DNA of 64,000 nucleotides from Roseomonas acroporae (GCF_023223525.1 NZ_JALPRX010000006.1:1-64000); one strand, 5' to 3'. Numbered from the stretch's first letter, positions 8,434 through 16,548 are shown. Made by a program: numbers and translations. Notes: generated from the sequence alone by a model not told the origin.

Positions 8434-10163
8434 GCGGCCACCTCGATGGCGTCGTCGGCCATGGCGTTCAGCGCCTCGTCGGAATGGCGCGCGGTGAAGG
8501 ACTGGAAGCTCTCGCCGGCGGCGCGGCCGGCCCGCCAGGCGCGCAGCAGGTTCAGCACGATGCCGTTGAGCTCGTCCTGCGCGACCTTCGGCCGGATCAG
8601 CCGGGCGATGGCGCGTTCCTCGCCGGCGCCGCCGCCGAGATGCAGGTCGTAGCCCTCGACCATCTCCTCGCCGCGTTCGACCTTCGCGCCGATCAGGCCG
8701 ATATCGGCGATGAAGTGCTGCGCGCAGGAATGGTGGCAGCCGGTGAGGTGGATGTTCACCGGGGCGTCGAGCGCGATGCGCGGCTCCAGGAAGTCGGCCA
8801 GCGCCGCCGCGTGCTGCTTGGTGTGGGCCGCCGCGAACTTGCAGCCGGCCGCACCCGTGCAGGCGATCAGCCCGCCGCGCACGTGGCTCGCCTCCCAGCC
8901 GAGGCCGAGCGCGGCCACCGCCTGCTTCGCCTCGTCCATGCGCTCGCGCGGGATGTCGGAGATCAGCAGGTTCTGCCAGACGGTGAGGCGCAGCGTGCCG
9001 GAGCCGAGGCGGTCGGCGATGCCGGCGAGGCCGCGCATCTGCTCGGCCGTCATCCGCCCGACCGGCAGCAGCACGCCGAGATACTGCAACCCGGCCTGGC
9101 GCTGGTCGTGCACGCCGAGATGCGCGTGCCTGCCCTGCGGCGGCGCGGGCTCGGCGGTCGCGGCGCGGCGCAGCGGGGCGCCGAGCTTCGCCTCCACCGC
9201 CTCCAGGAAGCGCGGGAAGCCCCAGGCGTCGAGCACGTATTTCAGCCGCGCGCGGCGACGGTCGGTGCGGTCGCCGTGCTCCAGGAAGACGCGCAGGATG
9301 GCGTCGCAGACCTTCACCACGTCGCCGGGCGGCACCACCACGCCGGTGTCGCGCGCGAAGTCCCGGTGGCCGGTGATGCCGCCGAGACCGAGGCGGAACA
9401 TCGGCGCGCCGTCGACCCGCACGGCGGTGAGGGCGATGTCGTTGGTGTCCTCCAGCACGGGGATGCGGCCGCCGCCGTCGAGGGCGATGTTGAACTTGCG
9501 CGGCAGGCCGTAGAGGTCGCGGCTGTGCAGGATGTGGAAGTGCAGCGCGCGCACGATCGGGCGCGTGTCGACGATCTCGGCCGGGTCGATGCCGGCGGTG
9601 GCCGAGGCGGTGATGTTGCGGATGTTGTCGGCGCCCGTGCCCCTGGGCAGGATGCCGATCTCGCCGAGGCGCTCGATCAGCTCCGGGCCGCGGTTCGCGG
9701 GGATGTGGCGGATCTGCAGGTTGCAGCGCGTGGTGGCGTCCGCGTTGCCGTCGGCGCATTCCTCCGAGATCGCGGCGATGCCGCGCATCTGGTGGCTGCT
9801 GAGGATGCCGCCCGGGATGCGCAGCCGGCACATGAAGGCGTCCTGCGCGGGCCCGACGAAGAACAGCCCGTGCCAGCGGGTGAGCAGGTTGTCCACGCCG
9901 GTCGGGAACTTGTTCAGCGCGGCGCGGGCCACCACCTCGTCCCAGCGGTCGAGCGGGTGGCGCTCGCGCTTGGCCTTCTCCTCGGCCGTCAGCCGGCCGC
10001 CGCGCGCCAGCACCGCGTCCTGCGCCGCGCGCTGCGCGTCGGGCGGGGCGCCACCGGCGGCGGGGGAGGCGGCGGCGGGCAGCAGGCCGCGGCGCGCCTC
10101 GACGCCGGCCATGAAGCCCTTGAGGTATTCCTGCTGCTCGGGGCTGAACGCGTCGCCATCCAT
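8430..10163 (-). CDS. nirA: Siroheme ferredoxin-type nitrite reductase
   Basis: The 577-residue enzyme reduces nitrite to ammonium with six electrons. The siroheme/[4Fe-4S] ligands are clear: CTGAAGC and, about 40 residues later, GCHHSC. Both duplicated ferrodoxin-like halves typical of the nitrite/sulfite reductase family are present. Unusually, residues 6-20 (FSPEQQEYLKGFMAG) repeat the N-terminal motif of the CysJ-like protein encoded next. It starts within the stop region of the FAD oxidoreductase gene and its TGA overlaps the start of the flavoprotein, which argues for translational coupling and a common complex. A sulfite reductase is the main alternative, but the nitrate transporter and reductase context supports nitrite. 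Confidence 0.88.
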   Translation of the reverse strand: MDGDAFSPEQQEYLKGFMAGVEARRGLLPAAASPAAGGAPPDAQRAAQDAVLARGGRLTAEEKAKRERHPLDRWDEVVARAALNKFPTGVDNLLTRWHGLFFVGPAQDAFMCRLRIPGGILSSHQMRGIAAISEECADGNADATTRCNLQIRHIPANRGPELIERLGEIGILPRGTGADNIRNITASATAGIDPAEIVDTRPIVRALHFHILHSRDLYGLPRKFNIALDGGGRIPVLEDTNDIALTAVRVDGAPMFRLGLGGITGHRDFARDTGVVVPPGDVVKVCDAILRVFLEHGDRTDRRRARLKYVLDAWGFPRFLEAVEAKLGAPLRRAATAEPAPPQGRHAHLGVHDQRQAGLQYLGVLLPVGRMTAEQMRGLAGIADRLGSGTLRLTVWQNLLISDIPRERMDEAKQAVAALGLGWEASHVRGGLIACTGAAGCKFAAAHTKQHAAALADFLEPRIALDAPVNIHLTGCHHSCAQHFIADIGLIGAKVERGEEMVEGYDLHLGGGAGEERAIARLIRPKVAQDELNGIVLNLLRAWRAGRAAGESFQSFTARHSDEALNAMADDAIEVAA

Positions 10164-11383
10164 CACGCGGCATCCTTGAGGTCGTCGGCCATGCCGTTCC
10201 CGGGCAGGAAGGCGCCGCCGAGCGCGAGCGCGCCGCGGAACGCCGAGACGGGGCGGCCGGAGATGATCAGGTCGAAGTAGAGGCCGGCATCGGCCGTGTC
10301 GCCGTAGAGCACGGCGCCGACCAGCCGGCCGTCGCGCAGCAGCAGCCGGCGGTAGTGGCCGAGGCCTTCGTCTCGGCGCACGATGCTCTCGGCGTCGGTG
10401 GCGGCGATCTCGCCGGCCGACCAGACGGAGACGCCGGAGACCTTCAGCGCCGCCGCGTCGGTGCGCGGCACGTAGGCGGCCGCCTCGCCGCGGATGGCGG
10501 CCGCCGCCGCCTCCGCCTGCGCGAAGGCGGGGGCGACGAGGCCGCACACCGCGCCGCGGTGCTCGGCGCACTCGCCCACGGCGTAGACGGCCGGGTCCTC
10601 GGTGCGCATCGCGTCGTCCACCAGGATGCCGCGGTTGACCGGCAGCCCGGCGGCGCGCGCCAGCGACACCTCGGGCCGCACGCCCACCGACATCACGACG
10701 AGGCGCGCCGGCAGCTTGGTGCCGTCGCCCAGCAGCACCGCCTCGGCCGCGCCGTCGCCGAGGACGGCGGCGGTCTTCGCCGGCATCACGAAGCGCACGC
10801 CGCGCGATTCGAGATAGCGCGTCAGCAGCAGCCCGGCCTCGCGGTCGAGCTGCCGCTCCATCGGCCAGCCGACGGCGTGCAGCACGGTGACCTCCATGCC
10901 GAGCCCGGCCAGCGCCACCGCCACCTCCAGCCCGAGCAGCCCGCCGCCGATCACCACCGCCGGGCCGCCAAGCCGGCAGGCGCGGCGCATCACGCCGATA
11001 TCGGCGAGGTCGCGGTACGGCACCACGCCGTGCAGGTGCGCGCCGGGCAGCGGCAGCCGCACCGCCTGGCTGCCGGTGGCGAGCACCAGCCGGTCGTAGG
11101 CGAGGCGCTCGCCCGCGGCGGTGAAGGCGGCCCTGGCGGCACGGTCGATCGAGGCGATCGCCGTGCCGCTGAGGTAGCGTATGCCGAGCCGCTCCAGCGC
11201 CGGCATGTCGTGCGTCACCAGCGCGCCGGGCGCGGCGCCGAGCAGCAGCTTCGAGAGCGAGACCCGGTCGTAGGGCAGCGCCGGCTCGGCGCCGACCAGG
11301 GTGACGCGGGCGCCGCCGTGCCCGGCGATCCGCTCCGCGCAGCGCGTGCCCGAGGGCCCCGCGCCGATGACGAGGACATGCAT
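10163..11383 (-). CDS. NirB-like FAD/NAD(P)-dependent oxidoreductase
   Basis: The 406-residue product has two Rossmann dinucleotide motifs, GAGPSG near residue 7 and VVIGGGLLGLEVA near residue 145, plus the FAD-binding VYAVGECAEHRG near residue 290. It resembles only the N-terminal FAD part of large NADH-nitrite reductase NirB; the siroheme and Rieske-like parts are absent. In this cluster it probably takes electrons from NAD(P)H and passes them to the C-terminal [2Fe-2S] domain of NasA, like NasC/NasB partners elsewhere; that is inference. It lies 15 bases after nrtD and overlaps the nirA start. Confidence 0.8.
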   Translation of the reverse strand: MHVLVIGAGPSGTRCAERIAGHGGARVTLVGAEPALPYDRVSLSKLLLGAAPGALVTHDMPALERLGIRYLSGTAIASIDRAARAAFTAAGERLAYDRLVLATGSQAVRLPLPGAHLHGVVPYRDLADIGVMRRACRLGGPAVVIGGGLLGLEVAVALAGLGMEVTVLHAVGWPMERQLDREAGLLLTRYLESRGVRFVMPAKTAAVLGDGAAEAVLLGDGTKLPARLVVMSVGVRPEVSLARAAGLPVNRGILVDDAMRTEDPAVYAVGECAEHRGAVCGLVAPAFAQAEAAAAAIRGEAAAYVPRTDAAALKVSGVSVWSAGEIAATDAESIVRRDEGLGHYRRLLLRDGRLVGAVLYGDTADAGLYFDLIISGRPVSAFRGALALGGAFLPGNGMADDLKDAA

Positions 11384-11398
11384 GGCGGCAGGTTCCGC

Positions 11399-12193
11399 TC
11401 AGGCGGCCTTGAGCGCCGGGTTCTTGTGGCGCTCGTGCAGGAAGCTCAGCACCGCCTGCCGCGCCTCCAGGAAGCGCGGGTCGGTGGCCAGCGCCAGCCG
11501 GTCGCGCGGGCGCGGCAGCGGCACCGTCAGCACCTCGCCCACCGTGGCGTTGGGGCCGTTGGTGAGCATCACGATGCGGTCCGAGAGCAGCACCGCCTCG
11601 TCCACGTCGTGGGTGATCATCATCACGGTGGTGCCGAGCTCGGCGTGGATCTGCATCACCTCGTCCTGCAGGTGGGCGCGGGTGAGGGCGTCGAGCGCGC
11701 CGAAGGGCTCGTCGAGCAGCAGCACCTTGGGCTTCATGGCGAGCGCGCGGCCGATGCCGATGCGCTGCTTCATGCCGCCCGAGACCTCGCCCGGGCGCCG
11801 GTCCCTGGCGTGCGTCATGTGCACGCGCTCCAGGTTCTTCATCGTCCAGTCGTGGCGCTCGGCCTTCGACATGGCGCGGCCGAACACCTGGTCCACCGCG
11901 AGGCGGATGTTCTCGTAGCAGGTCAGCCAGGGCAGCAGCGAGTGGTTCTGGAACACCACGGCGCGGTCCGGGCCGGGCTCGCGCACCTCGGCGCCGTCCA
12001 GCACCACGCCGCCGACCGTCGCCGGCAGCAGCCCGGCCACCACGTTGAGCATGGTGGACTTGCCGCAGCCGGAATGGCCGATCACGGCGATGTACTCGCC
12101 CTTGTCGATCTTGAGGTCGACCTCGCGCAGCACGGGCGGGGCGGCGCGGTTGAAGGCGATGCCGAGGCGGGAGATCTCGAGGAAGGCGGACAT
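11399..12193 (-). CDS. nrtD: Nitrate ABC transporter ATP-binding protein
   Basis: The 264-residue protein is the cytoplasmic ATPase of the nitrate/nitrite importer. It shows Walker A (GHSGCGKST), the Q-loop region VVFQNHSLLPWL, the ABC signature VSGGMKQR, Walker B (VLLLDEPFGALD) and the H-loop THDVDEA. Its length matches the NrtD/SsuB class and it lacks the NrtA-like fusion seen in NrtC. The gene lies 17 bases after nrtB in the same operon. Confidence 0.9.
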   Translation of the reverse strand: MSAFLEISRLGIAFNRAAPPVLREVDLKIDKGEYIAVIGHSGCGKSTMLNVVAGLLPATVGGVVLDGAEVREPGPDRAVVFQNHSLLPWLTCYENIRLAVDQVFGRAMSKAERHDWTMKNLERVHMTHARDRRPGEVSGGMKQRIGIGRALAMKPKVLLLDEPFGALDALTRAHLQDEVMQIHAELGTTVMMITHDVDEAVLLSDRIVMLTNGPNATVGEVLTVPLPRPRDRLALATDPRFLEARQAVLSFLHERHKNPALKAA

Positions 12194-12210
12194 GGCTCTG
12201 GTTCTCCCGG

Positions 12211-13077
12211 TCAGGCGGTGGCGGTGCCGCGGGTGGCGAGGCGGCCGACGAAGGCCACGAGGCGGTCGAGGACGAAGCCGACGACGCCGACATAGACCAG
12301 CGCCACGACGATGTCGGAGAGGTTGGAGCTGTTCCAGGCGTCCCAGATGAAGAAGCCGATGCCGACGCCGCCGATCAGCATCTCGGCCGCGACGATGGCG
12401 AGCCAGGAGAGGCCGACGCCGATGCGCAGGCCGGTGAAGATGTAGGGGGCGGCGGCGGGCAGCACGATCTTCAGGAAGTACTTCGGACCGCGCAGGCGGA
12501 TGACGCGCGCCACGTTGCGGTAGTCCTGCGGCACGTTGCGCACGCCGACGGCGGTGTTGATGATGATCGGCCAGATCGAGGTGATGAAGATCACGAAGAT
12601 CGCCGAGGGCTGCGCGTCGCGGAAGGCGGCGAGGCTGATCGGCAGCCAGGCGAGCGGCGGCACGGTGCGCAGCACCTGGAACACCGGGTCCAGGCCGCGC
12701 ATGGCGAGCTCGGAGGTGCCGATCAGCAGGCCGAGCGCGATGCCGGCGACGGCGGCGAGCAGGAAGCCGAGCGCCACGCGCTGCAGCGAGGCGAACAGGT
12801 GCAGGCCGAGCCCCTTGTCGAGGCCGCCATTGTCGAAGAACGGGTTGAGGATCAGCTCCGAGCTGTCCGCCCACACCTTGGAGGGCGGCGGCAGGGTGGC
12901 GTTCGGCCCGGAGAAGGCGATCTGCCACACCACCAGGAGCAGCAGCACCACCACGGCGGGCGGCACCACCGCGTCGAGGAACGGCTTCAGCCGGTTCGCC
13001 TTCGGCATCATCGAAGGGCCGGGGGATGAGGTCGTGGCCGGGGCCACGGCGACGGGCTTGCGCTCGATGGCGGTCAT
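12211..13077 (-). CDS. nrtB: Nitrate ABC transporter permease
   Basis: The 288-residue membrane protein of the NrtB/SsuC family has about six hydrophobic segments, the first near residues 40-58. The EAA-type loop that contacts the ATPase is around NVARVIRLRGPKYFLKIVLP, and a conserved AEMLIGGVGIG stretch follows. It begins 4 bases after the stop of nrtA and should form the homodimeric channel served by NrtD. Confidence 0.92.
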   Translation of the reverse strand: MTAIERKPVAVAPATTSSPGPSMMPKANRLKPFLDAVVPPAVVVLLLLVVWQIAFSGPNATLPPPSKVWADSSELILNPFFDNGGLDKGLGLHLFASLQRVALGFLLAAVAGIALGLLIGTSELAMRGLDPVFQVLRTVPPLAWLPISLAAFRDAQPSAIFVIFITSIWPIIINTAVGVRNVPQDYRNVARVIRLRGPKYFLKIVLPAAAPYIFTGLRIGVGLSWLAIVAAEMLIGGVGIGFFIWDAWNSSNLSDIVVALVYVGVVGFVLDRLVAFVGRLATRGTATA

Positions 13078-13081
13078 CGGA

Positions 13082-14344
13082 TCAGGCTCCGGCCAGCTTC
13101 TTGATGGGCTGCGAGGCGAGGTAGGCGGCGGGGTTGGCGGGGTCGAAGGTCTTGCCGTCGAAGAAGGTCTCGGTGCCGCGGCTGGTGCCGTTGGGCGTCT
13201 CGGCGGCCGGCACGCCGGCGCGCTCGGCGGCGGCGCGCCAGATCTCCTCGCGGTTCACCTGCGCGACCAGCGCCCGCGTGTCCGTGTTCTCCGGCAGCAC
13301 GCCCCAGCGTATGTCCTCGGTCAGGAACCACAGGTCGTGGCTGCGGAAGGGATAGGAGGCGTGGTCGCGGAAGAACTTCATCAGCAGCGGCGAATTCTCC
13401 ACCTTGCGGCCGTCGCCGAAGTCGATGTTGCCGCGCGAGCGGTTGAGGATGTCGGCGACGGGCACGTTGAACCAGGCGCGCTTGCCGATGATCGTGCACA
13501 TCTCCTGCTTGTTGGCGTCGGCGTCGCACCAGCGCTGCGCCTCGATCACGGCGGCGGTCAGCGCCTCGGCGGCCTTCGGGTTCGCCTTCACCCAGTCGGC
13601 GCGCATGCCGAGCGCCTTCTCCGGATGGTCATGCCAGATCTCGCCGGTGATGCAGGCGGAGTAGCCGAGCTGCTGGTTGACGAGCTGGTCGCCCCAGGGC
13701 TCGCCGACGCAGAAGGCGTCCATGGTGCCGACCTTCATGTTCGCCACCATCTGCGGCGGCGGCACCACGATGGTCTGCACGTCGGTGTCGGGGTTGATGC
13801 CGGCCGCCGCGAGCCAGTAGCGGATCCACAGGTCGTGCGTGCCGCCGCGGAAGGTCATGGCGAACTTGCTGTTCTGGTTCACCACGCCCTTGAGCGGCGC
13901 CGCGTCCAGCTTCGCGCCGCGCGGCATGTGCGACTTCGCGACCGAGATCGCCTGGCCGTTGGTGTTGAGCCGCGCCAGGATCGCCATCGGCACGCCCTGG
14001 CCGTTCTGCACCACGCGGCCGGTGTGGATCAGGTAGGGCAGCGGCGAGAGGATGTGCGCGCCGTCGATGCCGCCCGAGCCCGAGCCGAGCACGATGTTGT
14101 CGCGCGTGGCGCCCCAGCTCGCCTGCTTCAGCACCTCCACCTCGGGCAGGCCGTGCTTGGCGAAGAAGCCCTTCTCCTTGGCGATGATCAGCGGCGCCGC
14201 GTCGGTCAGCGCGATGTAGCCGAGCTTGGCGCCGCGCACCTCGGGCGCCGTGGACTGCGCCGGCGCGCCGTGCGGCAGGGCGGCGCGGGCGGCGGCGAGC
14301 AGTGCCGCGGTGCGGGTGATCGCCTGGCGGCGGGTGAGGCTCAT
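13082..14344 (-). CDS. nrtA: Nitrate ABC transporter substrate-binding protein with Tat-type signal
   Basis: The 420-residue protein begins MSLTRRQAITRTAALLAA, a twin-arginine export signal, followed by the NrtA/CmpA binding domain (LGYIALTDAAPLIIAKEKG, DGAHILSPLPYL, VVPPPQMVANM, CVGEPWGDQL). It is exported to the periplasm, where it captures nitrate or nitrite and delivers it to NrtB. The ATG at 14344 overlaps the nasS stop by 4 bases. It is a paralogue of NasS, which lacks the signal. Confidence 0.92.
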   Translation of the reverse strand: MSLTRRQAITRTAALLAAARAALPHGAPAQSTAPEVRGAKLGYIALTDAAPLIIAKEKGFFAKHGLPEVEVLKQASWGATRDNIVLGSGSGGIDGAHILSPLPYLIHTGRVVQNGQGVPMAILARLNTNGQAISVAKSHMPRGAKLDAAPLKGVVNQNSKFAMTFRGGTHDLWIRYWLAAAGINPDTDVQTIVVPPPQMVANMKVGTMDAFCVGEPWGDQLVNQQLGYSACITGEIWHDHPEKALGMRADWVKANPKAAEALTAAVIEAQRWCDADANKQEMCTIIGKRAWFNVPVADILNRSRGNIDFGDGRKVENSPLLMKFFRDHASYPFRSHDLWFLTEDIRWGVLPENTDTRALVAQVNREEIWRAAAERAGVPAAETPNGTSRGTETFFDGKTFDPANPAAYLASQPIKKLAGA

Positions 14345-15627
14345 CGGTCGGTCTCCGGCAGGGAAAGGGCGGGCAGGGAAAGGGCGGGCAGGGAAAGGGC
14401 GGGCAGGGAAGGGACGGGAACGAGGGGGGGCGGGGTGACGGGCACCGGCGTGGCGCCGGGCACGGGCTCGCCGATCAGCGCGGCGGCCTCGTTCCAGATG
14501 GAAGAGGGCCAGATGGAAGAGGGCCAGATGGAGGAGGGCCAGATGGAGGCGGCCCGGCTGGAGGAAGGCGGCGTCGCGGCGGGCGTGGCTGCCGCGCCGT
14601 TCCAGGCGGCGAGCGCCACGGCCTCGTCCGCGCCCTCGGGCACGTGCCCCCAGCGGCGCATGCGGCCGAGATACCAGGCGGCGTGCGCGCGCTGCGGCAG
14701 GGTGGCGGGGCGGAAGCGGAGCGGGTAGGCGAGCCGGCGCACCCCGTCGGCCAGCGGGATTCGGCCGGTGAGCGCGCAGGCGACGGCATCCTCCGGCAGA
14801 TCGGGGAAGGCGCGCTCGCGCAGCAGCGCGGCGGCGGCGGCGGTGTTGGCGGGATCGTCGAGCCAGCGCGCCGCCTCGATCACGGCGGCGGTGGCGCCGA
14901 CCACGGCCGGGCGCGCCGCGCGCGCCGTGGCGGCGGTGACGGCCAGCACCTTCTCGGGATGGTTGGGCCAGATCTCGCCGCTGGTCAGCGTGATCCGCCC
15001 GGCACCGAGCAGCACCGCCTGGCTGCCCCAGGGCTCGCCGGCGCAGAAGCCGTCGATCGCGCCCTCGGCGAGCCGGCGCGGCATCAGCGGCGGCGGCACC
15101 ACGGTGAGTTCCACGTCGCGGTCCGGGTCGAGCCCGGCGGAGGCCAGCCAGTAGCGCACCAGGTAATGGTGCGAGGAGTAGGCGAACACCACGGCGAGGC
15201 GCAGCGGCGGCAGCCCCTCGCGCGCGCGGCGGCGCACCGCGCGGGCGAAGCCGACGGCGGCGGGCAGGCCGGAGTCCAGCACCTCGGCGGCGAGCCCGGG
15301 CGAGAGGGTGAGGGTGTTGCCGTTGATGCCGAGCCCGGCCACGACGGCGAGGCCGGCGCGGACGCCGCCCAGGCCGAGCGCCATGGCGATCGGCATCGGA
15401 TAGAGGAGGTGCGCCCCGTCCAGCGCCCCGAAGGCCAGCTTGTCGCGCAGCGTGGCCCAGGAATGCTCGGCCGCGAGGGTGACCTTGGCCCCGTGCGCGC
15501 GGAACAGGCCGAGCGCCTCGGCGACGAGCAGCGGTGCCGCGTCGGTCAGCGGGATGAAGCCGATGCGCAGGCCGGGATCCGGATCGAGGATCGCGGGGGC
15601 GGCGGGGGAAGGGAAGGGTCCGGACAC
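14341..15627 (-). CDS. nasS: Cytoplasmic NrtA-like nitrate/nitrite sensor
   Basis: The 428-residue protein is clearly homologous to NrtA (IGFIPLTDAAPLLVAEALG, DGAHLLYPMPIAM, VVPPPLMPRRLAEGA, CAGEPWGSQ) but has no signal peptide, which is the hallmark of NasS. NasS proteins bind nitrate or nitrite in the cytoplasm and release the antiterminator NasT, encoded just upstream. The GTG start at 15627 has GGAG 10 bases upstream, right behind a hairpin. The last about 90 residues are an unusual low-complexity tail containing SIWPS repeated in tandem and then SLPAL units, each coded by 15-base DNA repeats. A second transporter binding protein is the alternative, but the missing signal and nasT neighbour argue against it. 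Confidence 0.85.
   Translation of the reverse strand: MSGPFPSPAAPAILDPDPGLRIGFIPLTDAAPLLVAEALGLFRAHGAKVTLAAEHSWATLRDKLAFGALDGAHLLYPMPIAMALGLGGVRAGLAVVAGLGINGNTLTLSPGLAAEVLDSGLPAAVGFARAVRRRAREGLPPLRLAVVFAYSSHHYLVRYWLASAGLDPDRDVELTVVPPPLMPRRLAEGAIDGFCAGEPWGSQAVLLGAGRITLTSGEIWPNHPEKVLAVTAATARAARPAVVGATAAVIEAARWLDDPANTAAAAALLRERAFPDLPEDAVACALTGRIPLADGVRRLAYPLRFRPATLPQRAHAAWYLGRMRRWGHVPEGADEAVALAAWNGAAATPAATPPSSSRAASIWPSSIWPSSIWPSSIWNEAAALIGEPVPGATPVPVTPPPLVPVPSLPALSLPALSLPALSLPETDR
14357..14416. repeat. 15-bp tandem repeat (about 4 copies) in nasS
   Basis: Four near-identical 15-base units (GGCAGGGAAAGGGCG) encode the repeated SLPAL peptide at the extreme C-terminus of NasS. The unit length keeps the reading frame. 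Confidence 0.85.
14494..14553. repeat. 15-bp tandem repeat (4 copies) in nasS
   Basis: Four units of the type CCAGATGGAAGAGGG encode tandem SIWPS peptides in the NasS tail. Copies 1 and 2 are identical; copies 3 and 4 carry one and a few changes. Confidence 0.85.
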
Positions 15628-15641
15628 GCGCGGCGCACTCC

Positions 15642-15741
15642 CGGGAATTCCCCTGCGGGATTCCCGAAGCGGACCGCCATTGGACCGCCGGACTGAGAGG
15701 GAGGCTCGCGTCGCCGCTGCGCGCCATTGCGCTCCGGCGGC
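15642..15741 (-). ncRNA. Two-hairpin ANTAR-target leader upstream of nasS
   Basis: In the 201-base gap between nasT and nasS the minus-strand RNA can form two hairpins with identical hexaloops AAUGGC (A at position 1, G at position 4), the known recognition pattern of ANTAR proteins. Hairpin P1 spans 15741-15713: outer stem GCCGC/GCGGC, internal loop, inner stem GCGC/GCGC. Hairpin P2 spans 15689-15668: GGCGGUCC/GGUCCGCU with one U-U mismatch and one G-U pair. A third hairpin follows at 15666-15642 (CGGGAAU/AUUCCCG) and abuts the ribosome-binding GGAG of nasS. NasT binding would be expected to prevent the third hairpin and allow expression of nasS-nrtABD-nir. No U-tract follows, so whether it stops transcription or blocks translation is open. 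Confidence 0.75.
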
Positions 15742-15828
15742 GGTGCTTAAATCAAAAGCGGCCCACCCGCGTCAACGTCGAATTCGCCCTAAATAAAGGC
15801 TTCTCAGCGTCTTTTGCGCGTATTTTGC

Positions 15829-16410
15829 TTAGGAACGTGCCTTTCCTGCCTCTTCTTCGTGCAGAAGCATCTCGGCCATGTCGCTCAGCCGCTTGCCGCG
15901 ATCCATCGCCATGCGTTGCAGGGCACGGTGCGCCTCCGCCTCGCTCAGCCGGCGGCGGCGCATCAGCACGCCCTTGGCGCGCTCGACCACGGTGCGGTCG
16001 GCCAGGGTGGCGCGGGCACGGGCCAACTCGTCGCGCATCGCCTGATGGGCGCGGAAGCGGCGGATCGCCACCTCGATCACCGGCCGCACCCGCGCCGGCG
16101 CCAGCCCCTCCACCACGTAGGCGGCGACGCCGGCCTCCAGCGCCGCCTCGATCTGGTCCGGCTCGCCGCGCGCGGCGAACACCACCACCGGGCGCGGCGC
16201 GTCGCGATGCAGGGCGCGCATGCTCTCCAGCGCGTCGCGCGAGGGATCGTCGAGGTCGCACACGACCACCTCGGCGTCGATCTCGCGCACGCGGGCGGTC
16301 AGGTCGGCGGCATCCGAGGCGACGAGCGCCACGGTGCAGCCGCTCGCCTCCAGGCCCGCCTTCACGGCGGCGGCGCGCCCGGCATCGCCGTCGATCAGCA
16401 GGACACGCAG
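15829..16410 (-). CDS. nasT: ANTAR-domain RNA-binding antiterminator
   Basis: The product (about 193 residues) has a receiver-like domain starting RVLLIDGDAGRAA and ending before a helical linker, then a C-terminal ANTAR domain (ADRTVVERAKGVLMRRRRLS, then ALQRMAMDRGKRLSDMAEML). NasT binds leader RNA hairpins to let nitrate assimilation genes be read through, and is held inactive by NasS without nitrate. There is no ATG, GTG or TTG in frame that keeps the first beta strand: a CTG at 16410 is the only candidate after an in-frame stop, while GTG at 16365 would delete the strand. An ATG at 16435 would join the frame (MIGPGSEPLRVLL) if the run of four C at 16421-16424 were three, so a frameshift or base-call error is possible. 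Confidence 0.82.
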   Translation of the reverse strand: MRVLLIDGDAGRAAAVKAGLEASGCTVALVASDAADLTARVREIDAEVVVCDLDDPSRDALESMRALHRDAPRPVVVFAARGEPDQIEAALEAGVAAYVVEGLAPARVRPVIEVAIRRFRAHQAMRDELARARATLADRTVVERAKGVLMRRRRLSEAEAHRALQRMAMDRGKRLSDMAEMLLHEEEAGKARS

Positions 16411-16532
16411 TGGCTCAGATCCCCGGTCCGATCATCCTGTCGGCAGCGCGCCGCTTCGCCGGGCAGCCGTTGCGCGGGAAGCGGGCGGCGGATCGGGGCG
16501 CGGGGCGGCCACGGGACGGTTTGCCGCGTGGC

Positions 16533-16548
16533 AGCAAGCCATATGCCA
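16533..16548 (-). promoter_or_regulatory. Sigma-54 (-24/-12) promoter match upstream of nasT
   Basis: The minus strand reads TGGCATATGGCTTGCT, with GG and GC separated by exactly 10 bases as required for RpoN promoters, and matches the TGGCAC-N5-TTGCW consensus at all but one defined base. It lies 123 bases before the CTG of nasT, in the only gap before the nitrate cluster. Nitrogen control through NtrC would fit; I did not find a convincing NtrC site. Confidence 0.6.

Noticed and set aside
10163-11383. Full NADH nitrite reductase NirB
   Set aside because: Only the FAD module is present; the siroheme and iron-sulfur parts are missing.
14341-15627. Second nitrate transporter binding protein instead of NasS
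   Set aside because: It has no export signal, lies directly after an ANTAR gene and precedes a complete nrtABD set.
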